Below, one piece after another: positions 26,591-36,309 of a DNA stretch of 40,740 nt. Positions within the stretch are counted from its first letter, which is position 1, and each line of letters starts with the position of its first letter. The stretch lies in contig ONWA01000028.1 of NCBI GenBank assembly GCA_900321425.1, positions 1-40,740 on the forward strand, read 5' to 3'. A program made the position numbers and the translations under genes. The notes below the pieces were generated by a model, which was given only the letters and a program-made list of their open reading frames with translations, was not told the DNA's origin and made no database searches. Origin of the DNA: an uncultured Prevotellaceae bacterium (GTDB lineage: Bacteria > Bacteroidota > Bacteroidia > Bacteroidales > Bacteroidaceae).

Positions 26591-27512
26591 GATTTTCTAG
26601 GAAATCCTTATAGGCAAGACGGATGCCGTCTTCAAGCTCTGTCTTGTAGGTCCATCCTAGTGCTGTAGCCTTGGACACATCAAGAAGTTTACGGGGAGTG
26701 CCATTAGGACGAGTAGTATCCCACTCAATACGTCCGTTGTAGCCTACCACCTTAGCAACAAGTTCAGTAAGCGACTTGATGGTAAGCTCTTTTCCCGTTC
26801 CTGCATTTACCGTCTCGTTACCTGAGTAGTTGTTCATGAGGAACACGCAGAGGTTGGCGAGGTCGTCAACATAGAGGAACTCTCGCAAGGGGCTACCATC
26901 ACCCCAGCAGGTGACACTCGCTGCCCCACTCTCCTTGGCCTCGTGGAAACGACGGATGAGGGCAGGTAGCACGTGAGAGTGCTCAGGGTGGTAGTTGTCG
27001 TTGGGACCATAAAGATTCGTAGGCATCACACTGATATAGTCAGTGCCATACTGGCGGTTGAGGAACTCGCAATATTTCAGACCGCTAATCTTAGCAAGGG
27101 CATAAGCTTCATTGGTCTTCTCAAGTTCACTGGTAAGCAAACAGCTCTCGGGCATCGGTTGAGGTGCCATACGAGGGTAGATACACGATGAACCCAGAAA
27201 TTCGAGTTTCTTGCAGCCGTTCTTCCAAGCAGCATGGATGACATTCATCTCGAGGATCATGTTATCGTACATGAAATCGGCCAGTGCACTCTGGTTAGCG
27301 ACAATACCACCAACCTTGGCAGCTGCAAGGAACACATACTCAGGCTTTTCCTGGGCAAAAAACGCCTCTACAGCCTCCTGACGCGTGAGGTCGAGTTCTT
27401 TGTGGGTACGGGTGATAATATTCGTATATCCCTGACGCTGCAACTCGCGTACAATGGCACTACCTACCATACCACGATGACCTGCAACGTATATCTTACT
27501 ATCTTTTTCCAT
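26571..27512 (-). CDS. fcl: GDP-L-fucose synthase
   Basis: Fcl epimerises and reduces GDP-4-keto-6-deoxymannose to GDP-L-fucose with NADPH. The 313-residue protein is a short-chain-dehydrogenase-like epimerase with the [11 protein letters not shown] cofactor loop, GSSCIYP, and the YALAK active-site tyrosine and lysine. [21 protein letters not shown] is typical of the family. The codon before the ATG at 27512 is an in-frame TTG; the ATG is preferred. It is the last gene of the operon, downstream of gmd, and overlaps pyrF at the 3' end. Confidence 0.95.
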   Translation of the reverse strand: MEKDSKIYVAGHRGMVGSAIVRELQRQGYTNIITRTHKELDLTRQEAVEAFFAQEKPEYVFLAAAKVGGIVANQSALADFMYDNMILEMNVIHAAWKNGCKKLEFLGSSCIYPRMAPQPMPESCLLTSELEKTNEAYALAKISGLKYCEFLNRQYGTDYISVMPTNLYGPNDNYHPEHSHVLPALIRRFHEAKESGAASVTCWGDGSPLREFLYVDDLANLCVFLMNNYSGNETVNAGTGKELTIKSLTELVAKVVGYNGRIEWDTTRPNGTPRKLLDVSKATALGWTYKTELEDGIRLAYKDFLENPMRAER

Positions 27513-27534
27513 CAAGAATTAGAGAATTAAATCA

Positions 27535-28638
27535 TTATTTTACGATTCCTTTTTCGAGGTACTCTGCCAGGTTCGTTCTCACTTTCGCTGCCGCACCTTC
27601 AGCAGCAACCTTGGCAATATCATGCTCGACCATCAGCTTAACGAGTTCCTCAAAACTGGTCTTATTCGGATTCCACTTCAGTTTGGCCTTAGCCTTGGTG
27701 GGATCACCCCAGAGGTTAACCACATCAGTAGGACGATAGAAGTCTTCGCTGACGGCAACAAGGGTCTTACCTATAAGACGTTCAGGACCAGCTACACAGA
27801 TACCTTTCTCGTGAACACCTTCACCCTCGAATTTCAATTCGATACCTGCATGCTTGAATGCCAAATAGGTGAACTCACGCACACTATGCTGAACACCAGT
27901 AGCGATAACAAAGTCCTCAGGCTGATCCTGCTGCAGAATAAGCCACATACACTCAACGTAGTCCTTGGCATAGCCCCAGTCGCGCAAAGAGTCCATATTA
28001 CCTAGATACAGGCAGTCCTGTACTCCCTGTGCAATACGGGCTGCAGCCAATGTAATTTTGCGCGTTACGAAGGTCTCACCACGACGTTCGCTCTCATGGT
28101 TGAACAAGATTCCCGAACAGCAATACATATGGTAAGCTTCACGGTATTCCTTAACAATCCAAAAACCATACTGCTTAGCCACAGCATAGGGACTGTAGGG
28201 ATGGAAGGGGGTGTTCTCATTTTGTGGCACCTCCTCCACCTTGCCATAGAGCTCAGAGGTTGAAGCCTGATAAATACGGCAAGTCTCTACCATACCCAAC
28301 TGGCGAACTGCCTCAAGAATACGAAGTACGCCTACTGCGTCTACATCAGCAGTAAACTCGGGGGAGTCGAAGCTCACCTGCACATGACTCTGTGCTGCGA
28401 GGTTGTATATCTCATCAGGACGCACCTTGCCAACCACACCTAACACACTCATCGAATCGCCCAAATCAGCATAGTGAAGATGAAAATGAGGCTTGCCCTC
28501 CAAGTGGGCAATACGCTCACGGAAGTCTACTGACGAACGACGAATGGTCCCATGCACGTCGTAACCTTTCTCTAACAATAATTCTGCCAAGTAACTGCCA
28601 TCCTGGCCAGTGATACCTGTAATCAACGCTGTTTTCAT
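27535..28638 (-). CDS. gmd: GDP-mannose 4,6-dehydratase
   Basis: Gmd converts GDP-mannose to GDP-4-keto-6-deoxymannose, the first step to GDP-fucose. The 367-residue protein shows [23 protein letters not shown] at the NADP site, STSELYGKV, and the active-site YAVAKQY, plus the [15 protein letters not shown] segment typical of Gmd. An upstream in-frame ATG at 28653 is less likely than MKTALITG at 28638, which matches the usual N-terminus. It lies 22 bases before the fcl ATG and is clearly its partner. Confidence 0.96.
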   Translation of the reverse strand: MKTALITGITGQDGSYLAELLLEKGYDVHGTIRRSSVDFRERIAHLEGKPHFHLHYADLGDSMSVLGVVGKVRPDEIYNLAAQSHVQVSFDSPEFTADVDAVGVLRILEAVRQLGMVETCRIYQASTSELYGKVEEVPQNENTPFHPYSPYAVAKQYGFWIVKEYREAYHMYCCSGILFNHESERRGETFVTRKITLAAARIAQGVQDCLYLGNMDSLRDWGYAKDYVECMWLILQQDQPEDFVIATGVQHSVREFTYLAFKHAGIELKFEGEGVHEKGICVAGPERLIGKTLVAVSEDFYRPTDVVNLWGDPTKAKAKLKWNPNKTSFEELVKLMVEHDIAKVAAEGAAAKVRTNLAEYLEKGIVK

Positions 28639-28653
28639 ATCTTTACAATACAA

Positions 28654-29718
28654 TTATCCGTAATACTGTTTATACCACTCAGCGAAATGGCGAAGACCTT
28701 CTCGCAAGGTGATTTTCGGGGTAAAACCGAAGTCGCGCTCAAGAGCTGTTGCATCGGCATAGGTAGTGGGTACATCACCAGGCTGCATCGGCACGAGTTT
28801 CTTATGAGCCTCAAAATCATAATCCTGAGGGAGCACATCTGCACGAAGCAACTCTTCCTGTAAGATATTGACAAAATCGAGCAGATTCTCAGGTTGACCA
28901 CCACCGATATTGTACACTGCATAAGGAGGAATAGGCAGACCATCATCGCCTTTCTTGCGTTCAGGCGCCCCCTGCATCACACGAACAATACCTTCCACGA
29001 TATCGTCAACATAAGTGAAATCACGACGGCAGTTTCCGTAGTTGAACAGTTGAATGGTCTCACCCTTCAGCAGTTTGTTGGTAAATCCGAAATAGGCCAT
29101 ATCCGGACGTCCTGCCGGTCCGTATACCGTGAAGAAACGCAGACCCGTAGAAGGGATATCGTACAGCTTAGAATAACAATGCGCCATGAGCTCATTGCTT
29201 TTCTTGGTGGCAGCATACAACGATACGGGGTTGTCTACGCGATCATCTGTACTGAATGGCACCTTTTTGTTGCCGCCATAGACAGAACTACTTGAAGCAT
29301 AGACCAAGTGTTCTACGGGATGGTTGCGACATGCCTCGAGAATGTTATAGAAACCAATCAGGTTGCTTTGGATATATGCATCGGGGTTCTCGATTGAATA
29401 ACGCACACCTGCCTGGGCTGCCAAGTTCACCACAACATCGAAATGATATTCGTCAAACAGGCGGTCAATAGCGGTTCTGTCAGCAATATCTTCCTTCACG
29501 AACGACCACCGGATGTCAGAACACTGGGCACTCAGGCTGTTGAGTTCCCCGACACGATACTCTTTCAACGACACATCATAATAGGCATTCATATTATCGA
29601 CACCTACGATGGTAGCACTCTTCAAATCACGGAAAAGACGCTTTACAAGGTTAGAGCCGATAAAACCGGCTGCACCTGTTATGAAGATTGATTTATTCTC
29701 TAAAATGATTTTTTCCAT
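28654..29718 (-). CDS. UDP-glucuronate 4-epimerase-type NAD-dependent epimerase
   Basis: The 354-residue protein is an extended short-chain dehydrogenase that most resembles UDP-glucuronate 4-epimerases (CapI/LspL type), which make UDP-galacturonate for surface polysaccharides. Visible are GAAGFIGSNLVKRL, YASSSSVYGGNKKVPF, the YAATKKSNE catalytic pair, and RFFTVYGPAGRPDMAYF with NYGNCRRDFTYVDDI, all characteristic of that branch. It is 15 bases upstream of gmd. The alternative is another UDP-hexose epimerase. Confidence 0.85.
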   Translation of the reverse strand: MEKIILENKSIFITGAAGFIGSNLVKRLFRDLKSATIVGVDNMNAYYDVSLKEYRVGELNSLSAQCSDIRWSFVKEDIADRTAIDRLFDEYHFDVVVNLAAQAGVRYSIENPDAYIQSNLIGFYNILEACRNHPVEHLVYASSSSVYGGNKKVPFSTDDRVDNPVSLYAATKKSNELMAHCYSKLYDIPSTGLRFFTVYGPAGRPDMAYFGFTNKLLKGETIQLFNYGNCRRDFTYVDDIVEGIVRVMQGAPERKKGDDGLPIPPYAVYNIGGGQPENLLDFVNILQEELLRADVLPQDYDFEAHKKLVPMQPGDVPTTYADATALERDFGFTPKITLREGLRHFAEWYKQYYG

Positions 29719-29768
29719 ATCGTATTCATTTGATCGTTGCCCTTACATTAAGGGGCAATACATACTCA

Positions 29769-30512
29769 TCAACTCTTACCATACTTTTCTACTGCCTCGT
29801 AATAGGTATCGAGACTACCGATATCAAAACGGCCAGCACTCATCGGCCAGGCGTGCATAACAGTATGATCCACCATATAATGGGCGAGATTGCCTGGAGC
29901 ATCCTTACCACAACCATCCTCTACAGAATGGCGCACTAAGTCGAGGTCTTTCCTCAGATAGATATAGAAAGGAGGCACAGCCCAGTGGCTCTTCGGATGT
30001 AGGGGCTTCTCCTCCATACCCTGCACACGGTGGTGCTCATCAAGTTCTACCACTCCTGTCCGCTGCAGTTTTTCTATTGAGGGCTGCTCATGGCACATGA
30101 TACAACTGGTACCTTTCTGCTTGGCAAAATCAACAAACTCCTGAAAAGAGAAGAACAACAGGTTATCTGCTGCCACTACTAACATATCGTCATCGATATG
30201 CAACTTCTCCATCGCAAAGAGCAGATCACAGACTGCACCCAGACGGGTGTCGTTGGTCTCTGTTCCGTCATCCACGATAGTGATGGGCTTACTATACTTC
30301 GTCCCTAAACCTTCCACCCATTGACGGAAGATAGCAGCAAACTTATGATTGGTGATGATGATGTGCTCATCGATTTCGGGAATCTGATCTATATCATCCA
30401 GCATCCTACCTAAAATCGTGTTTTCACCAATTTTTAGCAAGGGCTTGGGAAAATTTTCTGTAAGTTTTCCTAACCTCGTAGCATAGCCGGCTGCAATAAC
30501 GATATTCTTCAT
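29769..30512 (-). CDS. Sugar-phosphate nucleotidyltransferase
   Basis: The 247-residue protein is a nucleotidyltransferase of the NTP_transferase fold. It has the N-terminal AAGYATRLGKLTENFPKPLL motif, the VAADNLLFF segment for the metal site and VVELDEHHRVQGMEEKP. The nucleotide and sugar phosphate cannot be told from sequence; hexose-1-phosphate uridylyl, thymidylyl or related activity is possible. It is first in the operon leading to UDP-glucuronate epimerase, gmd and fcl, driven by an exact promoter at 30539-30569. It is shorter than RfbA-type enzymes (about 290). Confidence 0.8.
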   Translation of the reverse strand: MKNIVIAAGYATRLGKLTENFPKPLLKIGENTILGRMLDDIDQIPEIDEHIIITNHKFAAIFRQWVEGLGTKYSKPITIVDDGTETNDTRLGAVCDLLFAMEKLHIDDDMLVVAADNLLFFSFQEFVDFAKQKGTSCIMCHEQPSIEKLQRTGVVELDEHHRVQGMEEKPLHPKSHWAVPPFYIYLRKDLDLVRHSVEDGCGKDAPGNLAHYMVDHTVMHAWPMSAGRFDIGSLDTYYEAVEKYGKS

Positions 30513-30538
30513 GATATCTTCTTATAAAAAGTGCGTTG

Positions 30539-30569
30539 CAAAGGTACGAAAAAACGAGAAAAATACAAA
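30539..30569 (-). promoter_or_regulatory. Promoter of the sugar-nucleotide operon, TTTG-N19-TACCTTTG
   Basis: On the minus strand, TTTG (30566-30569), 19 bases, then TACCTTTG (30539-30546). It lies 27 bases before the ATG at 30512. The rest of the gap to recJ (30570-30731) is T/A-rich; no convincing recJ promoter was found in it. Confidence 0.8.
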
Positions 30570-30731
30570 AGAAAAGCAAACAAAAACGATAATTAGCAGT
30601 ACGTTTCTGAAAAAAAATCATTATTGTAGGTGATTTTTTCCGTAATCCTATTTTTTTTTGTAATTTTACACCCGAAATGGCCGTCATCGGTTTTTTCGCA
30701 TTCGGAAAGAAAGAATAAAATAACAATATAA

Positions 30732-32453
30732 ATGAATTTTAAATGGCATTACGAACCACCTACACTCGACCAACAGAAAGCAGCTAAGGAGCTGGCGGAG
30801 AAAATTGGCATGAGTCCGATTCTCGCCCAACTGCTCATTCAGCGAGGTATCAAAACCGAGAGTGCAGCCAAACGTTTCTTCCGCCCGATGCTCAATGAGT
30901 TAATCGACCCCTTCCTGATGAACGATATGGATGTGGCGGTCGACAGACTCAATGATGCGATGGGAAGAAAGGAACGGATTATGGTGTACGGCGACTATGA
31001 TGTTGACGGGTGTACGGCAGTAGCTTTGGTCTACAAGTTCCTATTGCAGTTCTATTCAAATATCGAATATTATATCCCCGACCGCTACGAAGAGGGTTAT
31101 GGTATCAGTTATAAAGGAATAGATTATGCGAAGGAAGCTGGTGTAAAACTGATTATTGTGCTCGACTGCGGTATCAAGGCCATCGAGGAGATTGCGTATG
31201 CAAAGGAGAATGGCATCGACTTCATCATCTGCGACCACCATGTGCCCGATGAAGAGATGCCGCCTGCTGTCGCCATCCTCAACCCGAAACGAAGAGATTC
31301 TACCTATCCGTTCAAGCACCTCTGCGGCTGTGGTGTGGGCTTTAAGTTCATGCAGGCTTTCGCTAAGAATAACGGCATCCCTTTCTCGCGACTCATTCCC
31401 CTACTCGACTTCTGTGCGGTCAGTATCTCCGCAGATATCGTACCGGTGACTGGTGAGAACCGTATTCTGGCATTCCACGGACTGAAGCAGTTAAATCAGA
31501 GTCCTTCAGTGGGACTGAAAAGTATCATTGAAATCTGCGGTCTAAGTGGCAGGGAGATTACCATGAGCGATATCGTATTCAAGATAGGTCCCCGTATCAA
31601 TGCTTCTGGACGTATGCAGAATGGCAGAGAGGCGGTAGATTTGCTCGTAGAGAAAGATATGCAACGAGCACTGACTGCAGCCTATCATGTCAATGAGTAT
31701 AACGAGCAGCGAAAAGATGTGGACAAGCAGATGACGGAAGAGGCCAACCAGATTATTGAAAAACTGGAAAGCCAAAAACACCATGCCAGTATCGTGTTAT
31801 ACGACGAGAACTGGAAGAAGGGTGTAGTGGGTATCGTGGCCTCCAGAATGACAGAGCTCTACTATCGTCCAACCGTTGTATTGACTAGGACAGACCAGTT
31901 CGCCAGTGGCTCTGCTCGCAGTGTAGCAGGGTTTGATATCTATGATGCTATCAAGAGTTGTAGAGACCTGTTGGAAAATTTTGGAGGACATACCTATGCC
32001 GTAGGATTGACCATGAAGGTGGAGAACGTGGATGAGTTTAGAAAACGATTCCAAGCATACGTAAGCAATCATATCTTGCCAGAACAGAAAGAGGCCACAC
32101 TCGACATTGACGCTGAGATAGATTTCAAGGATATCACGAAGAAACTGCAGAACGACTTGAAGAAGTTGGCCCCTCACGGGCCATGCAACCCCAAACCACT
32201 GTTGTGTACACGTAATGTCTACGACTACGGTACTAGTAAGGTGGTGGGACGCAATCAGGAACATATCAAACTGGAACTAGTGGACTCGAAGTCGAGCAAC
32301 GTAATGAACGGCATCGCCTTTGGACAGAGTGCTGCAGCACGATATATCAAGTCGAAACGCAGCTTTGATATCGTCTACACCATTGAGGATAATATCTATA
32401 AACGCAATGAGGTTCAGTTGCAGATAGAAGATATCAAACCCAGCGAAGAGTAA
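30732..32453 (+). CDS. recJ: Single-stranded-DNA-specific exonuclease RecJ
   Basis: RecJ degrades single-stranded DNA 5' to 3' in recombinational and mismatch repair. The 573-residue protein has the DHH phosphoesterase motifs: VYGDYDVDGCTAV (D88, D90, D92), LDCGIK (D145), CDHHVP (D168, H169, H170), and the DHHA1 motif FGGHTYAVG. An OB-fold-type C-terminus follows. recQ starts 12 bases after its stop, which fits the joint RecJ/RecQ role in end resection. Confidence 0.95.
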   Translation: MNFKWHYEPPTLDQQKAAKELAEKIGMSPILAQLLIQRGIKTESAAKRFFRPMLNELIDPFLMNDMDVAVDRLNDAMGRKERIMVYGDYDVDGCTAVALVYKFLLQFYSNIEYYIPDRYEEGYGISYKGIDYAKEAGVKLIIVLDCGIKAIEEIAYAKENGIDFIICDHHVPDEEMPPAVAILNPKRRDSTYPFKHLCGCGVGFKFMQAFAKNNGIPFSRLIPLLDFCAVSISADIVPVTGENRILAFHGLKQLNQSPSVGLKSIIEICGLSGREITMSDIVFKIGPRINASGRMQNGREAVDLLVEKDMQRALTAAYHVNEYNEQRKDVDKQMTEEANQIIEKLESQKHHASIVLYDENWKKGVVGIVASRMTELYYRPTVVLTRTDQFASGSARSVAGFDIYDAIKSCRDLLENFGGHTYAVGLTMKVENVDEFRKRFQAYVSNHILPEQKEATLDIDAEIDFKDITKKLQNDLKKLAPHGPCNPKPLLCTRNVYDYGTSKVVGRNQEHIKLELVDSKSSNVMNGIAFGQSAAARYIKSKRSFDIVYTIEDNIYKRNEVQLQIEDIKPSEE

Positions 32454-32465
32454 AGAAACAAAGGC

Positions 32466-34382
32466 GTGAGAGACTATCGGGAGATTCTGAAGGAGTATTG
32501 GGGCTATGATGACTTCCGGGGCATACAAAGGGAGATTATCGAGTCGATAGGCAACGGACACGATACACTCGGGCTGATGCCTACGGGAGGAGGCAAGTCG
32601 ATTACCTTCCAAGTGCCTGCCTTGGCACAAGAGGGTGTCTGTCTTGTGGTGACTCCCCTCATTGCCCTCATGAAAGATCAGGTTGACCACCTGCGACATC
32701 GGGGCATTCGCGCAGCCGCCATCTACTCGGGATGCTCGCACGAAGAGATTGTCATCACGCTCGAAAACTGTATCTTAGGACACACCAAACTACTCTACGT
32801 ATCGCCAGAACGACTAAATTCAGAACTGTTCCAAACGAAAATCAAAAAAACGAAGGTGAGTTTCATCACGGTCGACGAAGCCCATTGTATCAGTCAGTGG
32901 GGCTATGACTTCCGTCCGTCGTACCTCGAAATTGCCAACCTTAGGAAACTGTTGCCCCATGTTCCCGTATTGGCACTGACGGCAACAGCTACGCCTCACG
33001 TAGTGCAGGATATCCAAGAGCGTCTGATGAGTGCCGACAGGAAACTGGAGGAGGGAACGGGATTCAACGTATACCGCATGAGTTTCGAACGACAGAACCT
33101 GACGTATATCGTTCGACGTGCCACAGACAAATATGCGGAGATGGCACATATTCTCTCGTCAATAGAGGGCAGTGCCATCGTGTATGTAAGAAGCAGGAAA
33201 CGGTCGAAGGAGATTGCTACATTTCTCAGCGACCAGGGGCTGAAAGCCACATTCTATCATGCAGGTCTCAACCATGAGGTGAAAGACGAACGGCAACAAC
33301 TATGGCAACGCGACGAGGTGAGAATCATGGTGGCGACAAATGCCTTCGGTATGGGTATCGACAAAGCCGATGTGCGAGTAGTACTACATATCGACTGTCC
33401 TGACAGTATTGAGGCGTATTTCCAAGAAGCAGGAAGAGCGGGCAGAGACGGCAAACAAGCATATGCTGTGCTTCTCTTCAATAATCACGACTACCAAAAA
33501 CTAGCCAAACGAATAGAGGACACCTTCCCCCCGCAGGAGTTTATCCGTGAGGTGTATGAACACTTGGCCTACTACTATCAGATAGGTGTAGGATCAGGCT
33601 ATCACGCATCATTCGAATTCAGTATGGATGAGTTCTGCAAACGATTCCGACATTTCCCCATTCAAGTAGATGCCGCCCTAAAGATCCTCACCCGTGCAGG
33701 ATATATTGAATACACCGAGGAACAGGAGAGTCAGGCACGCGTGATGTTCACCATCAAACGCGATGAGCTCTACCGGCTACAACAGAACTCCCCTGAAGAG
33801 GAAAAGGTGGTGGTGGCGCTGCTTAGAAACTACGGAGGACTGTTCAGTGAATACAATTATATAGACGAAGGACTCATTGCCCAACAGGCTGGACTCACCC
33901 GACAGCAGGTATACCTCATCCTGAAAAGTCTTGGACAGCGGCATATCCTACATTTCATCCCCCAGTCACGTACACCGTATATCCGCTACCAGCAACGACG
34001 GGAGGATGCTCATTTGTTGGTATTCAAGCCCGATGTCTATCAAGAGCGGAAGAAACAATACCAGCAACGTATCAAAGCCATCACACGTTATTTACAGAAC
34101 GATAGAATTTGTCGCAGTCGACAGTTGTTACGCTACTTTGGTGAGCGCAATGAACACAACTGTGGAAAATGCGACGTCTGTCGCTCGAGCGTCAAGATCT
34201 CTGACGAACGACTGGATGCACTCACCCAGCAAGTGTTGCAGTTGTTGAGCGATCAGGTCTCGCATCACGTGAGTGAGCTCAACCATCTGAACATCGATTC
34301 GGAAGAGTTGGACGCTGTCCTCTCCTACCTGTTGTTAGAAGAAATCATCTATCAGACAGATGGTTATATCATAAAAGCCTGA
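32466..34382 (+). CDS. recQ: ATP-dependent DNA helicase RecQ
   Basis: RecQ is a 3'-5' DNA helicase of the superfamily 2 class, acting in fork repair and resection. The 638-residue protein has the Q-motif (FRGIQREIIE), Walker A TGGGKS (Lys44), DEAH (137-140), the aromatic-rich loop QWGYDFRPSY, TATATP, and GRAGRDG. A zinc domain follows with four cysteines (C, then CGKCDVC) and a winged-helix C-terminus; no HRDC domain is evident. The start is GTG at 32466, since recJ's stop lies in frame just upstream and the next Met is within Walker A. Its stop codon is inside the terminator hairpin. Confidence 0.93.
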   Translation: MRDYREILKEYWGYDDFRGIQREIIESIGNGHDTLGLMPTGGGKSITFQVPALAQEGVCLVVTPLIALMKDQVDHLRHRGIRAAAIYSGCSHEEIVITLENCILGHTKLLYVSPERLNSELFQTKIKKTKVSFITVDEAHCISQWGYDFRPSYLEIANLRKLLPHVPVLALTATATPHVVQDIQERLMSADRKLEEGTGFNVYRMSFERQNLTYIVRRATDKYAEMAHILSSIEGSAIVYVRSRKRSKEIATFLSDQGLKATFYHAGLNHEVKDERQQLWQRDEVRIMVATNAFGMGIDKADVRVVLHIDCPDSIEAYFQEAGRAGRDGKQAYAVLLFNNHDYQKLAKRIEDTFPPQEFIREVYEHLAYYYQIGVGSGYHASFEFSMDEFCKRFRHFPIQVDAALKILTRAGYIEYTEEQESQARVMFTIKRDELYRLQQNSPEEEKVVVALLRNYGGLFSEYNYIDEGLIAQQAGLTRQQVYLILKSLGQRHILHFIPQSRTPYIRYQQRREDAHLLVFKPDVYQERKKQYQQRIKAITRYLQNDRICRSRQLLRYFGERNEHNCGKCDVCRSSVKISDERLDALTQQVLQLLSDQVSHHVSELNHLNIDSEELDAVLSYLLLEEIIYQTDGYIIKA

Positions 34383-34400
34383 GGCAAATACCTCAGGCTT
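34375..34400. terminator. Bidirectional hairpin between recQ and ilvC
   Basis: AAGCCTGAGG (34375-34384) pairs with CCTCAGGCTT (34391-34400) around a 6-base loop. The recQ stop codon (34380-34382) lies in the stem. On the minus strand the stem is followed by TTTT, so it probably also ends the ilv operon. Confidence 0.75.
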
Positions 34401-34426
34401 CTATTCTATGGATGCAAAACCATTCT

Positions 34427-35476
34427 TTAGTCTTCCTGGTTCTCAGGACGCAGTTTGCGAACGGTTTCGCCAGCACGCCACATCTCCTGATTGCGCATAG
34501 CCTCCAGCTCTTTCTCTAGACCAGCACGATAGTCGGGCTTTGAGTTGGCATCGATGGTAATCTGTGCTTCATTACCCGTCTTCACAGAGTAATACAGCCA
34601 CTCCATGACAGGCTTTACGGCATCATGGAAACGAGGAGCCCAGTCGAGAGCACCACGCTGTGCTGTCGTTGAGCAGTTAGCATACATCCAATCCATTCCC
34701 TTAGCACCAAAGAGCGGACCAAGGCTCTGGGTAAGTTCCTCTACAGTTTCGTTGAAAGCCTCTGATGGAGTATGTCCGTTCTCACGCAACACCTCATACT
34801 GGGCAAGCAGCAAGCCTTGAATAGCACCCATCAGTGAACCGCGCTCACCTGTCAGATCGGAGGTTGCCTCACGCTGGAAAGTAGTCTCAAACAGATAACC
34901 AGCACCAATACCGATACCAAAGGCCAATGTCTTTTCCTTTGCCTTACCGCTGGCATCCTGATAAACGGCATATGAGCAGTTCAGACCGCGACCCTCACAG
35001 AACATCGTACGGAGAGAGGTACCAGAACCCTTTGGAGCTACCATGATGACATCGACATCCTTTGGAGGAACGACACCTGTGCGATCACTCCAGTTGATAG
35101 CAAAGCCATGAGAATAGTAAAGGGTCTTGCCGGGTTTCAGATATTTTTTAATGGTAGGCCATACCTGAATCTGACCAGCATCGGACAGCAACATACAAAG
35201 GATTGTACCTTTCTCGGCAGCCTCCTCAATAGAGAACAGCGTCTTGCCGGGTACCCAACCGTCAGCCACTGCCTTATCGTAAGTCTTACCCTGACGCTGA
35301 CCCACGATCACATTAAATCCATTGTCGCGAAGGTTACAAGCCTGACCAGGTCCCTGAACGCCATAGCCTATGACTGCGATAACCTCATCCTTCAATACTT
35401 CACGTGCTTTCTCTAACGAGAACTCCTTGCTGGTGACCACTGTTTCAATAACGCCACCAAAATTCATTTCTGCCAT
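34427..35476 (-). CDS. ilvC: Ketol-acid reductoisomerase
   Basis: IlvC isomerises and reduces 2-acetolactate (or 2-aceto-2-hydroxybutyrate) with NAD(P)H in valine, leucine and isoleucine synthesis. The 349-residue protein has a Rossmann loop GYGVQGPGQA, the SHGF and MVAPKGSG motifs, and a metal-binding stretch with DLTGERGSLMGAI and NETVEELTQ. The cofactor loop (VGQRQGKTYDK) differs from the Arg-rich loop of E. coli, so cofactor choice should be tested. It is the last gene of the ilv operon but has its own promoter. It ends 27 bases from the bidirectional terminator. Confidence 0.95.
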   Translation of the reverse strand: MAEMNFGGVIETVVTSKEFSLEKAREVLKDEVIAVIGYGVQGPGQACNLRDNGFNVIVGQRQGKTYDKAVADGWVPGKTLFSIEEAAEKGTILCMLLSDAGQIQVWPTIKKYLKPGKTLYYSHGFAINWSDRTGVVPPKDVDVIMVAPKGSGTSLRTMFCEGRGLNCSYAVYQDASGKAKEKTLAFGIGIGAGYLFETTFQREATSDLTGERGSLMGAIQGLLLAQYEVLRENGHTPSEAFNETVEELTQSLGPLFGAKGMDWMYANCSTTAQRGALDWAPRFHDAVKPVMEWLYYSVKTGNEAQITIDANSKPDYRAGLEKELEAMRNQEMWRAGETVRKLRPENQED

Positions 35477-35518
35477 AATTGTTTGTTATCTGATTAAACA
35501 TTGTTACTTTTTACGGCA

Positions 35519-35550
35519 CAAAGGTACGAATAAGTGAGTAAAAAGCCAAA
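35519..35550 (-). promoter_or_regulatory. Internal promoter before ilvC, TTTG-N20-TACCTTTG
   Basis: On the minus strand, TTTG (35547-35550), 20 bases, then TACCTTTG (35519-35526), in the gap between the thioesterase stop and ilvC. It lies 43 bases before the ATG at 35476 and would allow ilvC to be made apart from ilvDBN. Confidence 0.75.
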
Positions 35551-35562
35551 TAAATTTCCCGA

Positions 35563-36306
35563 TTATTTGAAAATCACCTTACTTCGGCAACATTCCGTTC
35601 CGTCCGTGCGTACGATGCGTATACAGTACTCCACCTCATTTACTTTCTCAAGGTAGAAGGATAATTGGTCTCCGGCATGAGCCTCAGCAACATAGGCAAT
35701 CTCGAAACGCTTAATTTGATGTTCACGATACCAATGGATATCCCACAGGTCCAATATATGTTCGATATACTTTACGGAATTGATATGTCCGTTGATATCC
35801 ACATCATTATAGAATGTATCAATGGTACGTACCAGTTCTGCCGTTTCCCCCATTTTCACACGTCCCCCTTTCTCTATGGGACACTCCTTGTCCTTCTCAA
35901 TCCACTGGTTAATAGCTCCATCACGGATAGCAAAAATGTCGGTAGGCTGACGGCTCTCCGTGTCAATCATGGCCCAGATACTACGTCCGTAGCCATACAC
36001 CTTACCCTCATCACCTACTATGCGAAAATTACGACTGGTGAAATAACGCATGGCACTCTCTACCCACGTCTCTACATGAAAATGCTGATATTGTTGAGGT
36101 AACTCATCCATCTCGATAGCCAAACGCGACAATACCCATGAACGTTGGATGGTCATCAGGTATTTCATCCCGAAGCCGCGATCGGTAGAATGAAAATCGG
36201 CAGCATTCAACAGATGATTGCCCAAATGCCCCATAAAAAGACGCCCACTGAAGTCACAATGGAACGGCTCTGCCATAAACTCATACTTTCCAACTTTCTC
36301 CATCAT
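35563..36306 (-). CDS. Acyl-ACP thioesterase
   Basis: The 247-residue protein is a double hot-dog acyl-ACP thioesterase of the FatA/FatB type. It would release free fatty acids from acyl carrier protein. Features are ADFHSTDRGFGMKYL, RSWVLSRLAIEM, the second-domain DVDINGHINSVKYIEHILD with the catalytic Asn-His pair and a following Glu, and a C-terminal beta segment. It sits inside the ilv operon, 3 bases after ilvN. A link to branched-chain fatty acid release is an inference from position only. Confidence 0.9.
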   Translation of the reverse strand: MMEKVGKYEFMAEPFHCDFSGRLFMGHLGNHLLNAADFHSTDRGFGMKYLMTIQRSWVLSRLAIEMDELPQQYQHFHVETWVESAMRYFTSRNFRIVGDEGKVYGYGRSIWAMIDTESRQPTDIFAIRDGAINQWIEKDKECPIEKGGRVKMGETAELVRTIDTFYNDVDINGHINSVKYIEHILDLWDIHWYREHQIKRFEIAYVAEAHAGDQLSFYLEKVNEVEYCIRIVRTDGTECCRSKVIFK

Positions 36307-36309
36307 CCC

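Noticed and set aside
26571-30512. Complete capsule locus
   Set aside because: There is no transferase, flippase, polymerase or export gene; only precursor enzymes are present.
30641-30668. Possible recJ promoter (T-tract then TAATTTTA)
   Set aside because: The -7 box lacks the final G, and no TTTG lies 19-21 bases upstream; too weak to list.
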